From CAWCAL01 sp963695075 (lineage in GTDB: Bacteria; Actinomycetota; Acidimicrobiia; Acidimicrobiales; CAWCAL01), in assembly GCA_963695075.1 (NCBI GenBank), contig CAVOFR010000007.1, positions 310,001 to 374,000 of the forward strand: a stretch of 64,000 nt of DNA, in the 5' to 3' direction. The stretch's first letter is position 1. Each line of letters opens with the position of its first letter. Under the pieces are notes generated by a model. It was not told the origin of the DNA, ran no database searches, and saw only the letters and a list, made by a program, of their open reading frames with translations. Both the position numbers and the translations under genes were made by a program. Of the stretch, positions 8,003 through 16,270 are shown one piece after another.

Positions 8003-8689
8003 ATGTTCGGCATGAAGAAGAACTGGATCACGGGAATCGGACTGGGAGCCGCCATCACCGGCGGTTCGTTGCTGCTGGCGACGGTATCGCCCATCGGCCT
8101 GGCCGGGGCCCAGAACGACGATGACACAACCGAGAGCGACACCGCCAGCGAGGAGAGACCGGACCGACGGGGAGGTCTTGCCGACATCCTGGACGAGCTG
8201 GTCGCCGACGGCACACTCGAGCAGGACCAGGCCGACGCGGTGCTGGAAGCCGTCGAGGCGCGTCGCGAGGAGTTCCGAGCCGATCACCCTGGTTCCGGTC
8301 CCGGCCATGATCGCGGATTCCGAGGCCCGGGCTCAGGCTTCGGTGGGCGCGACGCCCTGCTCGAGGCGCTGGGCATGACCGGTGAGGAGCTGAGGGATGC
8401 ACTGGCCGAGGGCCAGACGATCGAAGGGATCGCCGAGGCCGCGGGTGTCGATCTCACCGCGCTGGCCCTCGACGGTCTCGATGCCCAGCAGGAACGCCTC
8501 GACGAGGCCGTCGCCGATGGTTCGATCTCCGACGAACGAGCAGCGCGGATCCAGGAGCATCTCGACCGGGCCCGCGAGGCCATCGAGAGCGGGGAGCGGA
8601 TCTTTCCGGGAAGCCCCCGACACGGTGGCCCGCCGGGTCATCCCGGTCCCGGCGGTGGCGAGGATCCCGGACAGGCCGAGGACGAGTAA
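8003..8689 (+). CDS. Secreted acidic helical-repeat protein, function unknown
   Basis: A 228-residue protein. It starts with basic residues and a hydrophobic segment (about 8-30) ending in IGLAGAQ, which looks like a Sec signal peptide. Two copies of a short helical module follow (LADILDELVADGTLEQDQADA near 55; LDEAVADGSISDERAARIQ near 173), flanking LGMTGEELRDALAEGQTIEGI. A Gly/Pro/His linker near residue 95-115 and a Gly/Pro-rich acidic tail complete it. Similar secreted proteins are frequent in actinobacteria without an assigned role. It stands alone, with its own upstream gap and AAGG 10 bases before the ATG. Confidence 0.6.
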   Translation: MFGMKKNWITGIGLGAAITGGSLLLATVSPIGLAGAQNDDDTTESDTASEERPDRRGGLADILDELVADGTLEQDQADAVLEAVEARREEFRADHPGSGPGHDRGFRGPGSGFGGRDALLEALGMTGEELRDALAEGQTIEGIAEAAGVDLTALALDGLDAQQERLDEAVADGSISDERAARIQEHLDRAREAIESGERIFPGSPRHGGPPGHPGPGGGEDPGQAEDE

Positions 8690-8710
8690 CCCGCCCCTAA
8701 CCTGAGCAGG

Positions 8711-10414
8711 GTGCTTGCCCTTCGAGTCGCTGTCTGCCAGCTGAACCTCGTCGTCGGGGATCTCGACGGCAACGTCGACCGAGCCGTCGACGCCCTGACC
8801 CGGGCCGAGGACGCCGAGTGCGATCTCGCCCTGTTTCCCGAGCTCACCGTCTGTGGCTATCCGCCCGAGGACCTCTTGTTGAAGCCGGGATTCGTTTCGG
8901 CCAGTCAAGAGGCCGTCCAGAAGATCGCCGGCCGCACCCGCTCCTGCGTGGCCGTGGTCGGGTTCGTCGACGGCAGCCGGGAGCTCTCGAACGCCGCGGC
9001 GGTCTGCGCCGAGGGTGAGATCGCCGGCGTGTATCACAAGAGACTGCTGCCGAACTACGACGTGTTCGACGAGATGCGCTACTTCACGCCCGGCAGCCAT
9101 CCCCTCGAGCTCTTCGAGATCGCGGGAGTCGCCGTCGGCGTCTCCATCTGCGAAGACGCCTGGAGTGACACCGGACCCATCTACGACCTCGGCGCTGGCG
9201 GCGCCGAGGTCATCGTCAATCTCAACGCATCGCCGTACCACCGGGGCAAGCTCGCCGAGCGCGAGTCACTGCTCCGGACGCGGGCCGGCGAGGCGAGTGG
9301 CGTCATCGTGTACGCCAACCTGGTCGGCGGACAGGACGAGCTGGTCTTCGACGGAGCGTCCTTGGTATTCGACGCCGAGGGTCGGCTGCTGGCCCGCGGT
9401 AAGCAGTTCGAGGAACAGGTGCTGGTCGTGGATCTGGCCGTGCCCCAGGTGCGGCCCCGCCGGATCGGTCCCACACCCGACGGCCGCCTCCCCGTCGTGC
9501 CGGTGACCCCGGAGCGTGCGGCACCCGCGTCCGCCGTCTCCACCGAGCTCGTCGCCCCTCTGCTGGAACCGCTCGAGGAGGTCTGGCAGGCACTCGTCCT
9601 CGGTACCCGGGACTATGTCCGAAAGAACGGCTTCAGCGACGTCGTGATCGGGCTCTCGGGTGGAATCGACTCGTCCATCGTTGCGGCGCTGGCCGTCGAC
9701 GCGGTGGGCTCTGACCACGTGCACGGCGTGCTGATGCCCTCGCGGTTCAGCAGTGATCATTCGCTGGCCGATGCGCGGGAGCTGTCCGAGAACCTGGGAA
9801 TCGACCACCGGGTCATCGGGATCGAAAAGGCGCACGGCGCCCTGCTCGACATGCTGGCCGAGTCCTTCGGCGACCGCGAGCCCGATGTCACCGAGGAGAA
9901 CATCCAGTCCCGGATCCGGGGTGTCGTTCTGATGGCGCTCTCCAACAAGAACGGATGGCTCGTCCTCACCACCGGCAACAAGAGCGAGAGCGCGGTCGGC
10001 TACTCGACGTTGTACGGCGACACGGCCGGGGGCTACGCCGTGATCAAGGACGTGCCCAAGATGCTCGTGTACGACCTGGTCCGTTGGCGCAACGAGAGAA
10101 CGGATGAGGCGGTGGTGCCCGAACGCGTGCTCACCAAGCCGCCGTCGGCCGAGCTGCGTCCGGACCAGCGGGACGATCAGAGCCTTCCACCGTACGAACT
10201 GCTCGACGCCATCATCGAGCGCTACGTGGAGGAAGATCAGACCGCGGGCGAGATCATCGATGCCGGATTCGAACCGGACGTCGTGGCCCGGATCGTTCGG
10301 CTGATCGACCTGGCCGAATACAAGCGCCGCCAGACTCCGCCGGGGATCAGGATCTCGGAGAAGGCGTTCGGGCGCGATCGCCGGTTGCCGATCACCAACC
10401 GGTTCCGGGGCTGA
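8711..10414 (+). CDS. nadE: Glutamine-dependent NAD+ synthetase
   Basis: A 567-residue two-domain enzyme. The N-terminal nitrilase-like amidase (about 1-260) has the Glu-Lys-Cys set visible as LFPELTVCGYPPEDLL, YHKRLLPNYDVFDE and VSICEDAW. The C-terminal synthetase domain carries the PP-loop GLSGGIDSSIVAALAVDAVG near residue 313 and TTGNKSESAVGYSTLYGD. Ammonia from glutamine amidates deamido-NAD in the last step of NAD synthesis. GTG start 21 bases after the preceding stop. It is the first of three NAD genes in the window (nadB and nadC lie about 32 kb downstream). Confidence 0.95.
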   Translation: MLALRVAVCQLNLVVGDLDGNVDRAVDALTRAEDAECDLALFPELTVCGYPPEDLLLKPGFVSASQEAVQKIAGRTRSCVAVVGFVDGSRELSNAAAVCAEGEIAGVYHKRLLPNYDVFDEMRYFTPGSHPLELFEIAGVAVGVSICEDAWSDTGPIYDLGAGGAEVIVNLNASPYHRGKLAERESLLRTRAGEASGVIVYANLVGGQDELVFDGASLVFDAEGRLLARGKQFEEQVLVVDLAVPQVRPRRIGPTPDGRLPVVPVTPERAAPASAVSTELVAPLLEPLEEVWQALVLGTRDYVRKNGFSDVVIGLSGGIDSSIVAALAVDAVGSDHVHGVLMPSRFSSDHSLADARELSENLGIDHRVIGIEKAHGALLDMLAESFGDREPDVTEENIQSRIRGVVLMALSNKNGWLVLTTGNKSESAVGYSTLYGDTAGGYAVIKDVPKMLVYDLVRWRNERTDEAVVPERVLTKPPSAELRPDQRDDQSLPPYELLDAIIERYVEEDQTAGEIIDAGFEPDVVARIVRLIDLAEYKRRQTPPGIRISEKAFGRDRRLPITNRFRG

Positions 10415-10518
10415 AGGCTCCGGGCTCGAGGTAGGGGGCCGACGACGCTTCTGGCATGATGAACGTCGCCGCCGCGAGAACGGACGATGTCGCTCTCGCA
10501 TATGTCCGAGGGGGACGA

Positions 10519-11181
10519 ATGTCGGATCCGAGCAAGCCACGCCCCGCCTTTGCGCCATGGGATCGTCGGGAAATCCCCGGGATATTCGATGTCGAAGAGA
10601 GTGCGAGGCGCGTCGGCCACTACAAGTGGGTCGAGATGCGGCTCTTCGAGGTCCTCGGTGGATGGGTCGCCACCGTGCCCGAGCTCGACGTGAAGATGCG
10701 ACTGGGGACTCACTGCTACCACCATGCCTGGCACGCCGAGCTCTGGCACAAGCGCCTCCCCGAGCTTCGCGAGATGAACCAGGATCGACTCGCCGTGCCC
10801 GCCAATCCCGAGTTCGAGGCGTTCATGGACGCGGTCACCGAACCCGAGGCCCCCGAGCACACCATCGAGAAGCTGGTCGGTGTGTACCGCGTGCTGATCC
10901 CCCACAAGATCGCGGCCTACACATACCACCTCAACAACACCTCCGAGATCACCGACGCCCCGACCATCCGCTCCCTGAACTTCTCTCTCCAGGACGAGTT
11001 CGAGGACTGGCGGGACGGCGAGATGCTCATCCAGTCGCTCCTGGAGACCGAGGAGGACGTCCAACGGGCCGCTGATCATGCGGCCCGACTCGAGAAGATG
11101 CTCCTGACCGCCGGCGGCATCACCGGGCCCGACTCGATCGGTGGCTCGAGGAGTGCCAGCGCAGCGGGGGTGTCGGTGTGA
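10519..11181 (+). CDS. Predicted ferritin-like helical protein, first gene of DUF455 operon
   Basis: A 220-residue protein I do not recognise as a named family. Its helices carry acidic and histidine residues in a ferritin-like pattern: HYKWVEMRLFEVLGGW, then YHHAWHAELWHKRLPEL containing ExxH, and later LQDEFEDWRDGE. This suggests a four-helix bundle that could bind a di-metal centre, but I cannot prove it. The ATG at 10519 is preceded by GAGGGGG; an ATG 21 codons upstream is less likely. Its last bases overlap the next gene (GTGA at 11178), so it is probably coupled to the DUF455 protein. Confidence 0.6.
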   Translation: MSDPSKPRPAFAPWDRREIPGIFDVEESARRVGHYKWVEMRLFEVLGGWVATVPELDVKMRLGTHCYHHAWHAELWHKRLPELREMNQDRLAVPANPEFEAFMDAVTEPEAPEHTIEKLVGVYRVLIPHKIAAYTYHLNNTSEITDAPTIRSLNFSLQDEFEDWRDGEMLIQSLLETEEDVQRAADHAARLEKMLLTAGGITGPDSIGGSRSASAAGVSV

Positions 11182-12020
11182 AGAAGATGCTTCCGCCCGA
11201 GGAGCTCGCCCGCGACGAGCGGTTCGTCCGCGTACAGCTCACCGATCAGATGAGCGACGGTCGATCGATGGCCAAGGCGCGTGAGGAATCGGGTCGCAAG
11301 GCCAAGCTCACGCCCGACCGCGAAGACGCCCCCGATGCTTCCCGCGCGCTCATGCACGGCATCTTCATGGGTGAGATCCAGGCGCTCGAGGGTGCCGGAC
11401 GCACCTGCTGGGACTTCGAGGTCGGCGACGGTCCCGACCAGGCCCCGTTCGAGCTGAAACTCGACATGGCTCGACAGTGCTGGGACGAAGCCCGCCACTG
11501 CGAGATCTCGGTGAAGCTCGGCGACTGGATGGGGACCGAGATAGGCGAGTTCAGCGAGGCCACGTTCCTCTACGAAGCGGCCTGCAATCCCGATCCCGTC
11601 CTTCGTCTGACCGGCGTGAACCGTGCGCTCGAGGGCCTGGCCATAGACGTCTTCAACACGATGCGTGAGTTCGGGGTGGTGTCGCGCGATCCGATGCTCG
11701 AATACTGCGAGGACTGGATGCTGGCCGACGAGGTCACCCACGTGAAGATGGGATCCGACTGGCTGCGACGGCTCACCGTCGACGACCCGGAGCGGCAGGA
11801 ACGGGCTCTCGAGTTCCAGCGGGTCGTCGACAAGCTGTTCTCTCTCGGCGGATTCCGGGGCGACACGGACGAGAGCCCGATCCGGCTCGCCCGCCGGTTC
11901 AGGGAACTGGCCGGATTCGGAGAGGGCGAGATCGAGCTCCTGGCCGAGGATTCCGCCGAGGCGCGCACCGAGGCGATCGAGCGGACCCGGGCTGCCGCAG
12001 CGGACATGAAAGCCAGCTGA
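11178..12020 (+). CDS. DUF455-family ferritin-like protein
   Basis: A 280-residue protein matching the pattern of DUF455: EIQALEGAG (helix 1), WDEARHCEISVKLGDWMG (EARH helix), NRALEGLAIDVF (third helix) and LADEVTHVKMGSDWLRRL (fourth helix, ExxTH). The glutamates and histidines are placed as in di-iron ferritin-like oxidases. No substrate is established for the family. It is the middle gene of a three-gene operon and overlaps both neighbours (GTGA with the preceding gene, TGATG with the next). GTG start at 11178. Confidence 0.75.
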   Translation: MKKMLPPEELARDERFVRVQLTDQMSDGRSMAKAREESGRKAKLTPDREDAPDASRALMHGIFMGEIQALEGAGRTCWDFEVGDGPDQAPFELKLDMARQCWDEARHCEISVKLGDWMGTEIGEFSEATFLYEAACNPDPVLRLTGVNRALEGLAIDVFNTMREFGVVSRDPMLEYCEDWMLADEVTHVKMGSDWLRRLTVDDPERQERALEFQRVVDKLFSLGGFRGDTDESPIRLARRFRELAGFGEGEIELLAEDSAEARTEAIERTRAAAADMKAS

Positions 12021-12571
12021 TGGCGGCCATCACGGTGACGCCCGACACCTTCTCCTTCGTCGAGTTCACGGCCGACCAGATCGTCGCCGCGGTCGAACAC
12101 GTTCGCTCGCAGATAGGAATGGAGGCCAGTGATCTTCACATCGAGGTCAACGAGGAGAGCCCCCTCACCCGTGTCGAGCTGACCTCGTTGGATCCGATCT
12201 CGATCGCGGCCGAGGGTGGCGCGTTCGAGAATCCGAAGAAGCCGCGACACCTCAGCGCCGTGCACACCGAGCTCGCGGTGGGGATGCGAATGCTCCAGGC
12301 GGCCGACCGGCTGGACGCGGGTTTCGGCGCCCCGCCCCTCGACGAGGAGATCGGGACGAGGCTGCAGACGGTCTGGGACATCTCTGCGGTTGGTCGGCTC
12401 TCCCGTCGCGGCCACCCCGCTCATGAGCCCCGCTGGCGGTACCACTGGCGGAATCGGCACGGCTTCACGGACGTCGCCGACCGGTGGTTCGATCGCGTGT
12501 GGGGTGATGACGACCCGAGCTGGGCCGGATTGGTAGAGGCCAGCGAGGCAGCGCTCTCCGAGGAGTCCTGA
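12020..12571 (+). CDS. Conserved-context protein of unknown function, third gene of DUF455 operon
   Basis: A 183-residue soluble protein that I do not recognise. No signal peptide or membrane segment is visible. The central part is rich in charged residues and the C-terminal third is unusually rich in Trp, His and Arg (RWRYHWRNRHGF, WFDRVWGDDDPSWAGL). The start ATG shares one base with the stop of the DUF455 gene (TGATG), so it is translated with the ferritin-like proteins and may assist them. Confidence 0.6.
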   Translation: MAAITVTPDTFSFVEFTADQIVAAVEHVRSQIGMEASDLHIEVNEESPLTRVELTSLDPISIAAEGGAFENPKKPRHLSAVHTELAVGMRMLQAADRLDAGFGAPPLDEEIGTRLQTVWDISAVGRLSRRGHPAHEPRWRYHWRNRHGFTDVADRWFDRVWGDDDPSWAGLVEASEAALSEES

Positions 12572-12584
12572 CCGGAGGCCTGAA

Positions 12585-12899
12585 TCAGGACAGATCGTGG
12601 GCCGAGATGGGATCGAGGAGCTCCATCCGTGGGGGGACGGTCAGCAGACCTTGGCAAGCCTCTGCCATCTCCACCATGTCGGCTGAATCGAAGTGCTGAC
12701 GCTGCGTCTCGACCGATTCCCACTTCTGAACGATGAGCAGCAGACCGGGCGTCGTGGTCGATGAGCAGAGATCGATGTTGCGACAGCCCGGGTGGCCCCG
12801 ACTCATCACGACGTACTTGGCGAGGATCGGGGCCAGTACCTCGGCATGCTCGGTGGTGAACTCCATGGTGACCATCACCATCTCGACATCCGTGGTCAC
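12585..12899 (-). CDS. Antibiotic biosynthesis monooxygenase (ABM) domain protein
   Basis: A 104-residue single-domain protein with a dimeric alpha+beta barrel pattern: a first strand VEMVMVTMEF, a helix ending in HPGCRNIDLCSS, and LLLIVQKWESVETQRQHFDS near the C-terminus. Such proteins are cofactor-free monooxygenases, haem-degrading enzymes or signalling homologues; residues do not decide which. I start it at GTG 12899 because AAGGAGGG lies 7 bases upstream. An ATG at 12920 would add seven residues but has no such site. It converges on the DUF455 operon. Confidence 0.75.
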   Translation of the reverse strand: MTTDVEMVMVTMEFTTEHAEVLAPILAKYVVMSRGHPGCRNIDLCSSTTTPGLLLIVQKWESVETQRQHFDSADMVEMAEACQGLLTVPPRMELLDPISAHDLS

Positions 12900-13120
12900 G
12901 TCTACGCCCTCCTTCCGCATCCGGTCGTGGATAGGGCGATCGGCCCTGTTGGCGTCAAATCTACGTCGTTACCCTTCGAGAAGAGACCAGAGCTGGGGCG
13001 CCGGTCTCGAGCGAGCAACCCGATTGCGGGTCCGCCCGCTGATGGCGAGGACCTGCCCCGATCGAACCCACCGACGACGAGCCATTCGAGCCGCCGTCGA
13101 TGCCTGCGAGGGAGCTCACC

Positions 13121-14062
13121 GTGGTAGCAGTTGCACAACGATTCACCAGGGACGACGAGGATCTCGTTCGGCTCTACCTCCAGGACATCGGCCGGTACCC
13201 CCTGCTCGACAAGGAGGAAGAGGTCCGGCTGGCCAAACTGATCGAGGGTGGGATCGACGCTCGGGCCGAGCTGGAGGCGTCAGCGCCGACAGCCGGTGAA
13301 CGCCGAACCCTCCGGCGGCGGATCCGGGCCGGCAACGAGGCCGAGCGCACCTTCGTACAGGCAAACCTCAGGTTGGTCGTTTCGATCGCCAAGCGATACC
13401 AGGCGTCCGGCTTGCCGCTGCTGGATCTCGTCCAGGAGGGGAACCTCGGGCTGATGCACGCCGTCGAGAAGTTCGATTGGCGGAAGGGTTTCAAGTTCTC
13501 TACCTACGCCACCTGGTGGATCCGTCAGGCCATCACGCGGGGCATCGCGAACACGGGTCGGACCATTCGACTTCCGGTTCATGCCGGCGACGCACTGGTA
13601 CGGATCCAGAAGGCCCGCCAGCGGCTCGAGTCCAGGTTCGGGCGACAGCCCACTCCGGCCGAGATCGCCCGTGATGCCGAGATGACCGAGGAGCAGGTGC
13701 TCGACGCCATGCAGTTCGGCGCCGATCCCGTTTCGCTGAGTGCCCCGCTGAGGGACGACGGTGCAGCGGAACTGGGTGACCTCGTCGAGGACCAGGATGC
13801 GGTCAATCCGTTCGAGGCTGCCGCCGTGGCACTGCTACCGCATGACGTGGCCGGCGTGCTGTCGCGGCTGGATCCCCGTGAGCGGGAGGTGCTCCGACTC
13901 CGCTACGGCCTGGACCGCGGCGAGCCGCGGACGCTCGAGGAGGTGGGTCGGGAGTTCGGCTTGACCCGGGAGCGGATACGACAGATCGAGGCGCGAGCGA
14001 TGTCCAAGCTCAGGCACCCCGCGTGTGACCGGCTGGCCCGAGAGCTTCTGGCCGCCGTGTAG
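13121..14062 (+). CDS. RNA polymerase sigma factor, group 2 (SigA/HrdB-like)
   Basis: A 313-residue sigma-70 factor with region 1.2 (DLVRLYLQDIGRYPLLDKEE), region 2 (NLRLVVSIAKRYQ, DLVQEGNLGLMHAVEKFDW, FSTYATWWIRQAITR), region 3, and region 4 with LREVLRLRYGLD-like and TRERIRQIEARAM motifs (residues about 255-300). The intact WWIRQAI -10 recognition helix and full regions 2-4 mark a primary-type factor, but region 1.1 is absent, so it is a group 2 accessory factor. The GTG at 13121 has GAGGGAG six bases upstream; an ATG at 13100 would add seven residues. No anti-sigma gene lies beside it. Confidence 0.88.
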   Translation: MVAVAQRFTRDDEDLVRLYLQDIGRYPLLDKEEEVRLAKLIEGGIDARAELEASAPTAGERRTLRRRIRAGNEAERTFVQANLRLVVSIAKRYQASGLPLLDLVQEGNLGLMHAVEKFDWRKGFKFSTYATWWIRQAITRGIANTGRTIRLPVHAGDALVRIQKARQRLESRFGRQPTPAEIARDAEMTEEQVLDAMQFGADPVSLSAPLRDDGAAELGDLVEDQDAVNPFEAAAVALLPHDVAGVLSRLDPREREVLRLRYGLDRGEPRTLEEVGREFGLTRERIRQIEARAMSKLRHPACDRLARELLAAV

Positions 14063-14081
14063 CTGCGTACCGGGCCCGTGT

Positions 14082-14159
14082 TCAGGCGGTCTCTTGGATC
14101 TTCTTCGCCGCGATGGCGGCGAGCATGATTACGACGATGAGGATGATCAGCTTCTTCAT
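14082..14159 (-). CDS. Possible 25-residue membrane microprotein
   Basis: A 26-codon frame reading MKKLIILIVVIMLAAIAAKK followed by IQETA and a TGA stop. It is a basic start, one hydrophobic helix of about 16 residues, then a charged end. It resembles the N-terminal part of small actinobacterial membrane proteins such as the DLW-39 type, but is too short to assign. Upstream on its strand is a weak GAGGGTAGG site. It lies tail to tail with the sigma factor gene, in the gap before the selenocysteine tRNA. Confidence 0.45.
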   Translation of the reverse strand: MKKLIILIVVIMLAAIAAKKIQETA

Positions 14160-14237
14160 GGGCTGAGCCTACCCTCGGCGGTGGTCGCGCTCGACTCGAC
14201 CGCCGGTTCGCATTCCGTCCCCGGCTAAAGTGCGAGC

Positions 14238-14330
14238 GGAGGTGTCCGAGCGCCTGGTGGGCTCCCCCGCCTTCAAAGCGGGTGGGGCGGGTGATCCCCG
14301 CCCGGCGGGTTCGATTCCCGTCCACCTCCG
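14238..14330 (+). tRNA. selC: Selenocysteine tRNA, anticodon TCA
   Basis: A 93-base tRNA with an anticodon arm CCCGC-CTTCAAA-GCGGG whose anticodon is TCA (14273-14275), reading UGA. Acceptor GGAGGTG pairs with CACCTCC. The D arm folds as GAGC/GCTC plus CC/GG with a TGGT loop, the long D stem with a small loop typical of tRNA-Sec. The variable arm is long (GGGCGGG/CCCGCCC). The T arm has the TTCGATT loop. It is Ser-like at the 5' end, as expected because SerRS charges it. CCA is not encoded. A TAAAGT hexamer (14226-14231) just upstream could be its -10 element. It implies SelA/SelB/SelD and UGA-encoded selenoproteins elsewhere; none is visible here. Confidence 0.88.
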
Positions 14331-14513
14331 CGCCGACGTCGGGCCATCGGTCCGCCAACGATGCGAGCCCGTTGTGACCTGGCTCCGAGCGGCCTAGGCT
14401 GACGTCGATCGACCGTTGGTAGCCATCAGGCCCCGGTCTCCCATCGGTGCCACCGCACCCTGATCGTCCCGGGCAGATGCCGGGGCCTGCACAATCTCCT
14501 CTGGGAGCGCGCG

Positions 14514-15161
14514 GTGTTGATCACCTGTTGGGGAGCGAAAGGCGGCGTCGGGACCAGCACCGTTGCCGCCGCGCTCGCATTGCTGGCTTCGGGTCGGGAG
14601 CGCACCCTGTTCGTCGATCTCGCGGGTGACGGGGCGACGCTGCTCGGTCTGGAACAGCCCGACGGACCGGGCCTGGCCGACTGGTTGGGGTCGTCCACCG
14701 CGGATCGATCGGCGCTCGGTCGCCTGACCGTCGAAGTGAGTCCCGCATTGCGTCTGCTGCCACTGGGTGGGTCGCATGAATCGCCGCCCGACTTCGCCCG
14801 CCTGATCGAGGTGCTCCGCGCCGAGCCCGGACCGGTCATCGTGGATGGTGGGTTGGTGCGGTCTGATCACCAGCCGGTGGTGGCCCTCCTCGAGGCATCG
14901 GACCGATCGGTGCTCGTGACCCGGGCCTGCTACCTGGCGCTGCGCCACGCCATGATGCTGACCGTACGGCCCTCGGCCGTCGTGCTCGTCGCCGAACCCG
15001 GCCGCGCCCTGCGGGCTTCGGATGTCGGTCGTGCCATAGGTGCTTCGGTGATCGCCGAGGTGCCCACCGATCCAGCGGTGGCCCGAGCTGTCGACGCCGG
15101 CTTGGCCGCGGCCCGTCTGCCGCGGCTGCTGCGTCGAACCTTGGGGTCGTTCCAGCCATGA
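14514..15161 (+). CDS. CpaE/TadZ-like ParA-family ATPase of the Tad pilus operon
   Basis: A 215-residue MinD/ParA-type protein. The P-loop GAKGGVGTSTVAAALALL keeps the early signature lysine of deviant Walker A but has Thr where the usual GK(T/S) lysine sits. LFVDLAGDGATLLGL follows as the switch region. In Tad systems this protein places the secretion apparatus. The altered P-loop is also seen in actinobacterial Tad-associated ParA proteins and suggests weak or no hydrolysis. It starts with GTG and overlaps the downstream cpaF gene by four bases, at the head of a six-gene unit. Confidence 0.75.
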   Translation: MLITCWGAKGGVGTSTVAAALALLASGRERTLFVDLAGDGATLLGLEQPDGPGLADWLGSSTADRSALGRLTVEVSPALRLLPLGGSHESPPDFARLIEVLRAEPGPVIVDGGLVRSDHQPVVALLEASDRSVLVTRACYLALRHAMMLTVRPSAVVLVAEPGRALRASDVGRAIGASVIAEVPTDPAVARAVDAGLAAARLPRLLRRTLGSFQP

Positions 15162-16270
15162 GCACGACGACCGATCGGTCCGACGTCGTTGCCGGCCGGG
15201 AAGCCCTCGCGGCAGAGGTCCACCGGTGGGTTCTGCACCGTGTCGGTAGCGGTGTCGAACCGTCGGCGTCAGAAGTAGCGGAACACATCCACGCACTGGA
15301 TCCTCTTCTGGTCGCGGCCGAGGTCACCGATGTGCTGGACCGGCTACGCGCCCGAGTCGAAGGCCTCGGGCCGCTCGAGCCGTTCCTGGCCGACCCGTCG
15401 GTGACCGAGGTGATGGTGGACGGTCCCGGAGGTGTCGTATCGGTGGAACGCAACGGCCTGATCGAGGCGACCGGGCTCGAGATCGGCGATGAAGCGACCC
15501 GGCACCTGCTCCAACGGGTGGTAGGTCGCGTCGGTCGACGGATCGACCGGGCCAGCCCGCTCGTCGATGCACGATTGCCGGACGGCTCCCGGGTCGCCGG
15601 TGCCCTTCCGCCGGTCGCCATCGACGGGCCGATCCTCGCCATTCGACGATTCTCCGCTCGGCCGATACCGCTGTCGGAGTTCGCCGACGAAGACACCGTC
15701 GCTGAGTTGCGTCGGGCGGTTGCCGGGCACAAGACCATCGTCATCAGCGGGGGCACCAGCACGGGCAAGACCACGCTGCTCAACGCCCTGAGCGCCTCTA
15801 TTCCCGAACCGGAGCGTGTCGTCACGATCGAGGAGGCGGCCGAGCTCCGGCTCCAGCACCCTCATCTCGTGAGGCTCGAAGCACAGCCTCCGAATGCCGA
15901 CGGTCACGGGGCGGTCACCGTGTCCGACCTCCTCCGTGTCTCGCTGCGACTCCGACCGGATCGGCTGATCATCGGCGAGGTGCGCGGGGCTGAAGCCTTC
16001 GATCTGCTCCAAGCGCTCAACACCGGCCATGCGGGGTCGCTCACCACCGTGCACGCCAACAGTCCCGACGGGGCCCTTCGCCGCCTGGAGACGCTGGCGC
16101 TCACCGCTGGCCACCAGTGGTCGCCCGTGGCGGCACGCGAGCATGTGATCGCCGGGGTGGATCTGATCGTCCAGCTCGTTCGAAGCGCCGGTGGACGGCG
16201 CTCGATCGTCGATGTTGTCGGGGTGGGCGACGGCGGCGAGCGGGCCGCCTTTCTCGAGGCGGGGTCGTGA
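15158..16270 (+). CDS. Tad pilus assembly ATPase CpaF/TadA
   Basis: A 370-residue secretion ATPase of the type II/IV superfamily. It has LGPLEPFLADPSVTEVMVDG in the N-terminal domain, Walker A GGTSTGKTTLLNAL near residue 202, the Asp-box/Walker B stretch DRLIIGEVRGAEAFDLLQAL near 267, and the His-box segment GSLTTVHANSP. It powers extrusion of Flp-type pilins or protein export across the cytoplasmic membrane. It overlaps the cpaE-like gene at its start (ATGA at 15158-15161) and the tadB gene at its end (GTGA at 16267-16270). Confidence 0.92.
   Translation: MSTTTDRSDVVAGREALAAEVHRWVLHRVGSGVEPSASEVAEHIHALDPLLVAAEVTDVLDRLRARVEGLGPLEPFLADPSVTEVMVDGPGGVVSVERNGLIEATGLEIGDEATRHLLQRVVGRVGRRIDRASPLVDARLPDGSRVAGALPPVAIDGPILAIRRFSARPIPLSEFADEDTVAELRRAVAGHKTIVISGGTSTGKTTLLNALSASIPEPERVVTIEEAAELRLQHPHLVRLEAQPPNADGHGAVTVSDLLRVSLRLRPDRLIIGEVRGAEAFDLLQALNTGHAGSLTTVHANSPDGALRRLETLALTAGHQWSPVAAREHVIAGVDLIVQLVRSAGGRRSIVDVVGVGDGGERAAFLEAGS

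Noticed and set aside
9266..10558. 430-codon frame opposite nadE
   Set aside because: Antisense shadow of a well-conserved gene.
14238..14330. tRNA-Ser (UGA)
   Set aside because: The anticodon loop is CTTCAAA (TCA), not CTTGAAA, and the D arm and long variable arm fit tRNA-Sec.
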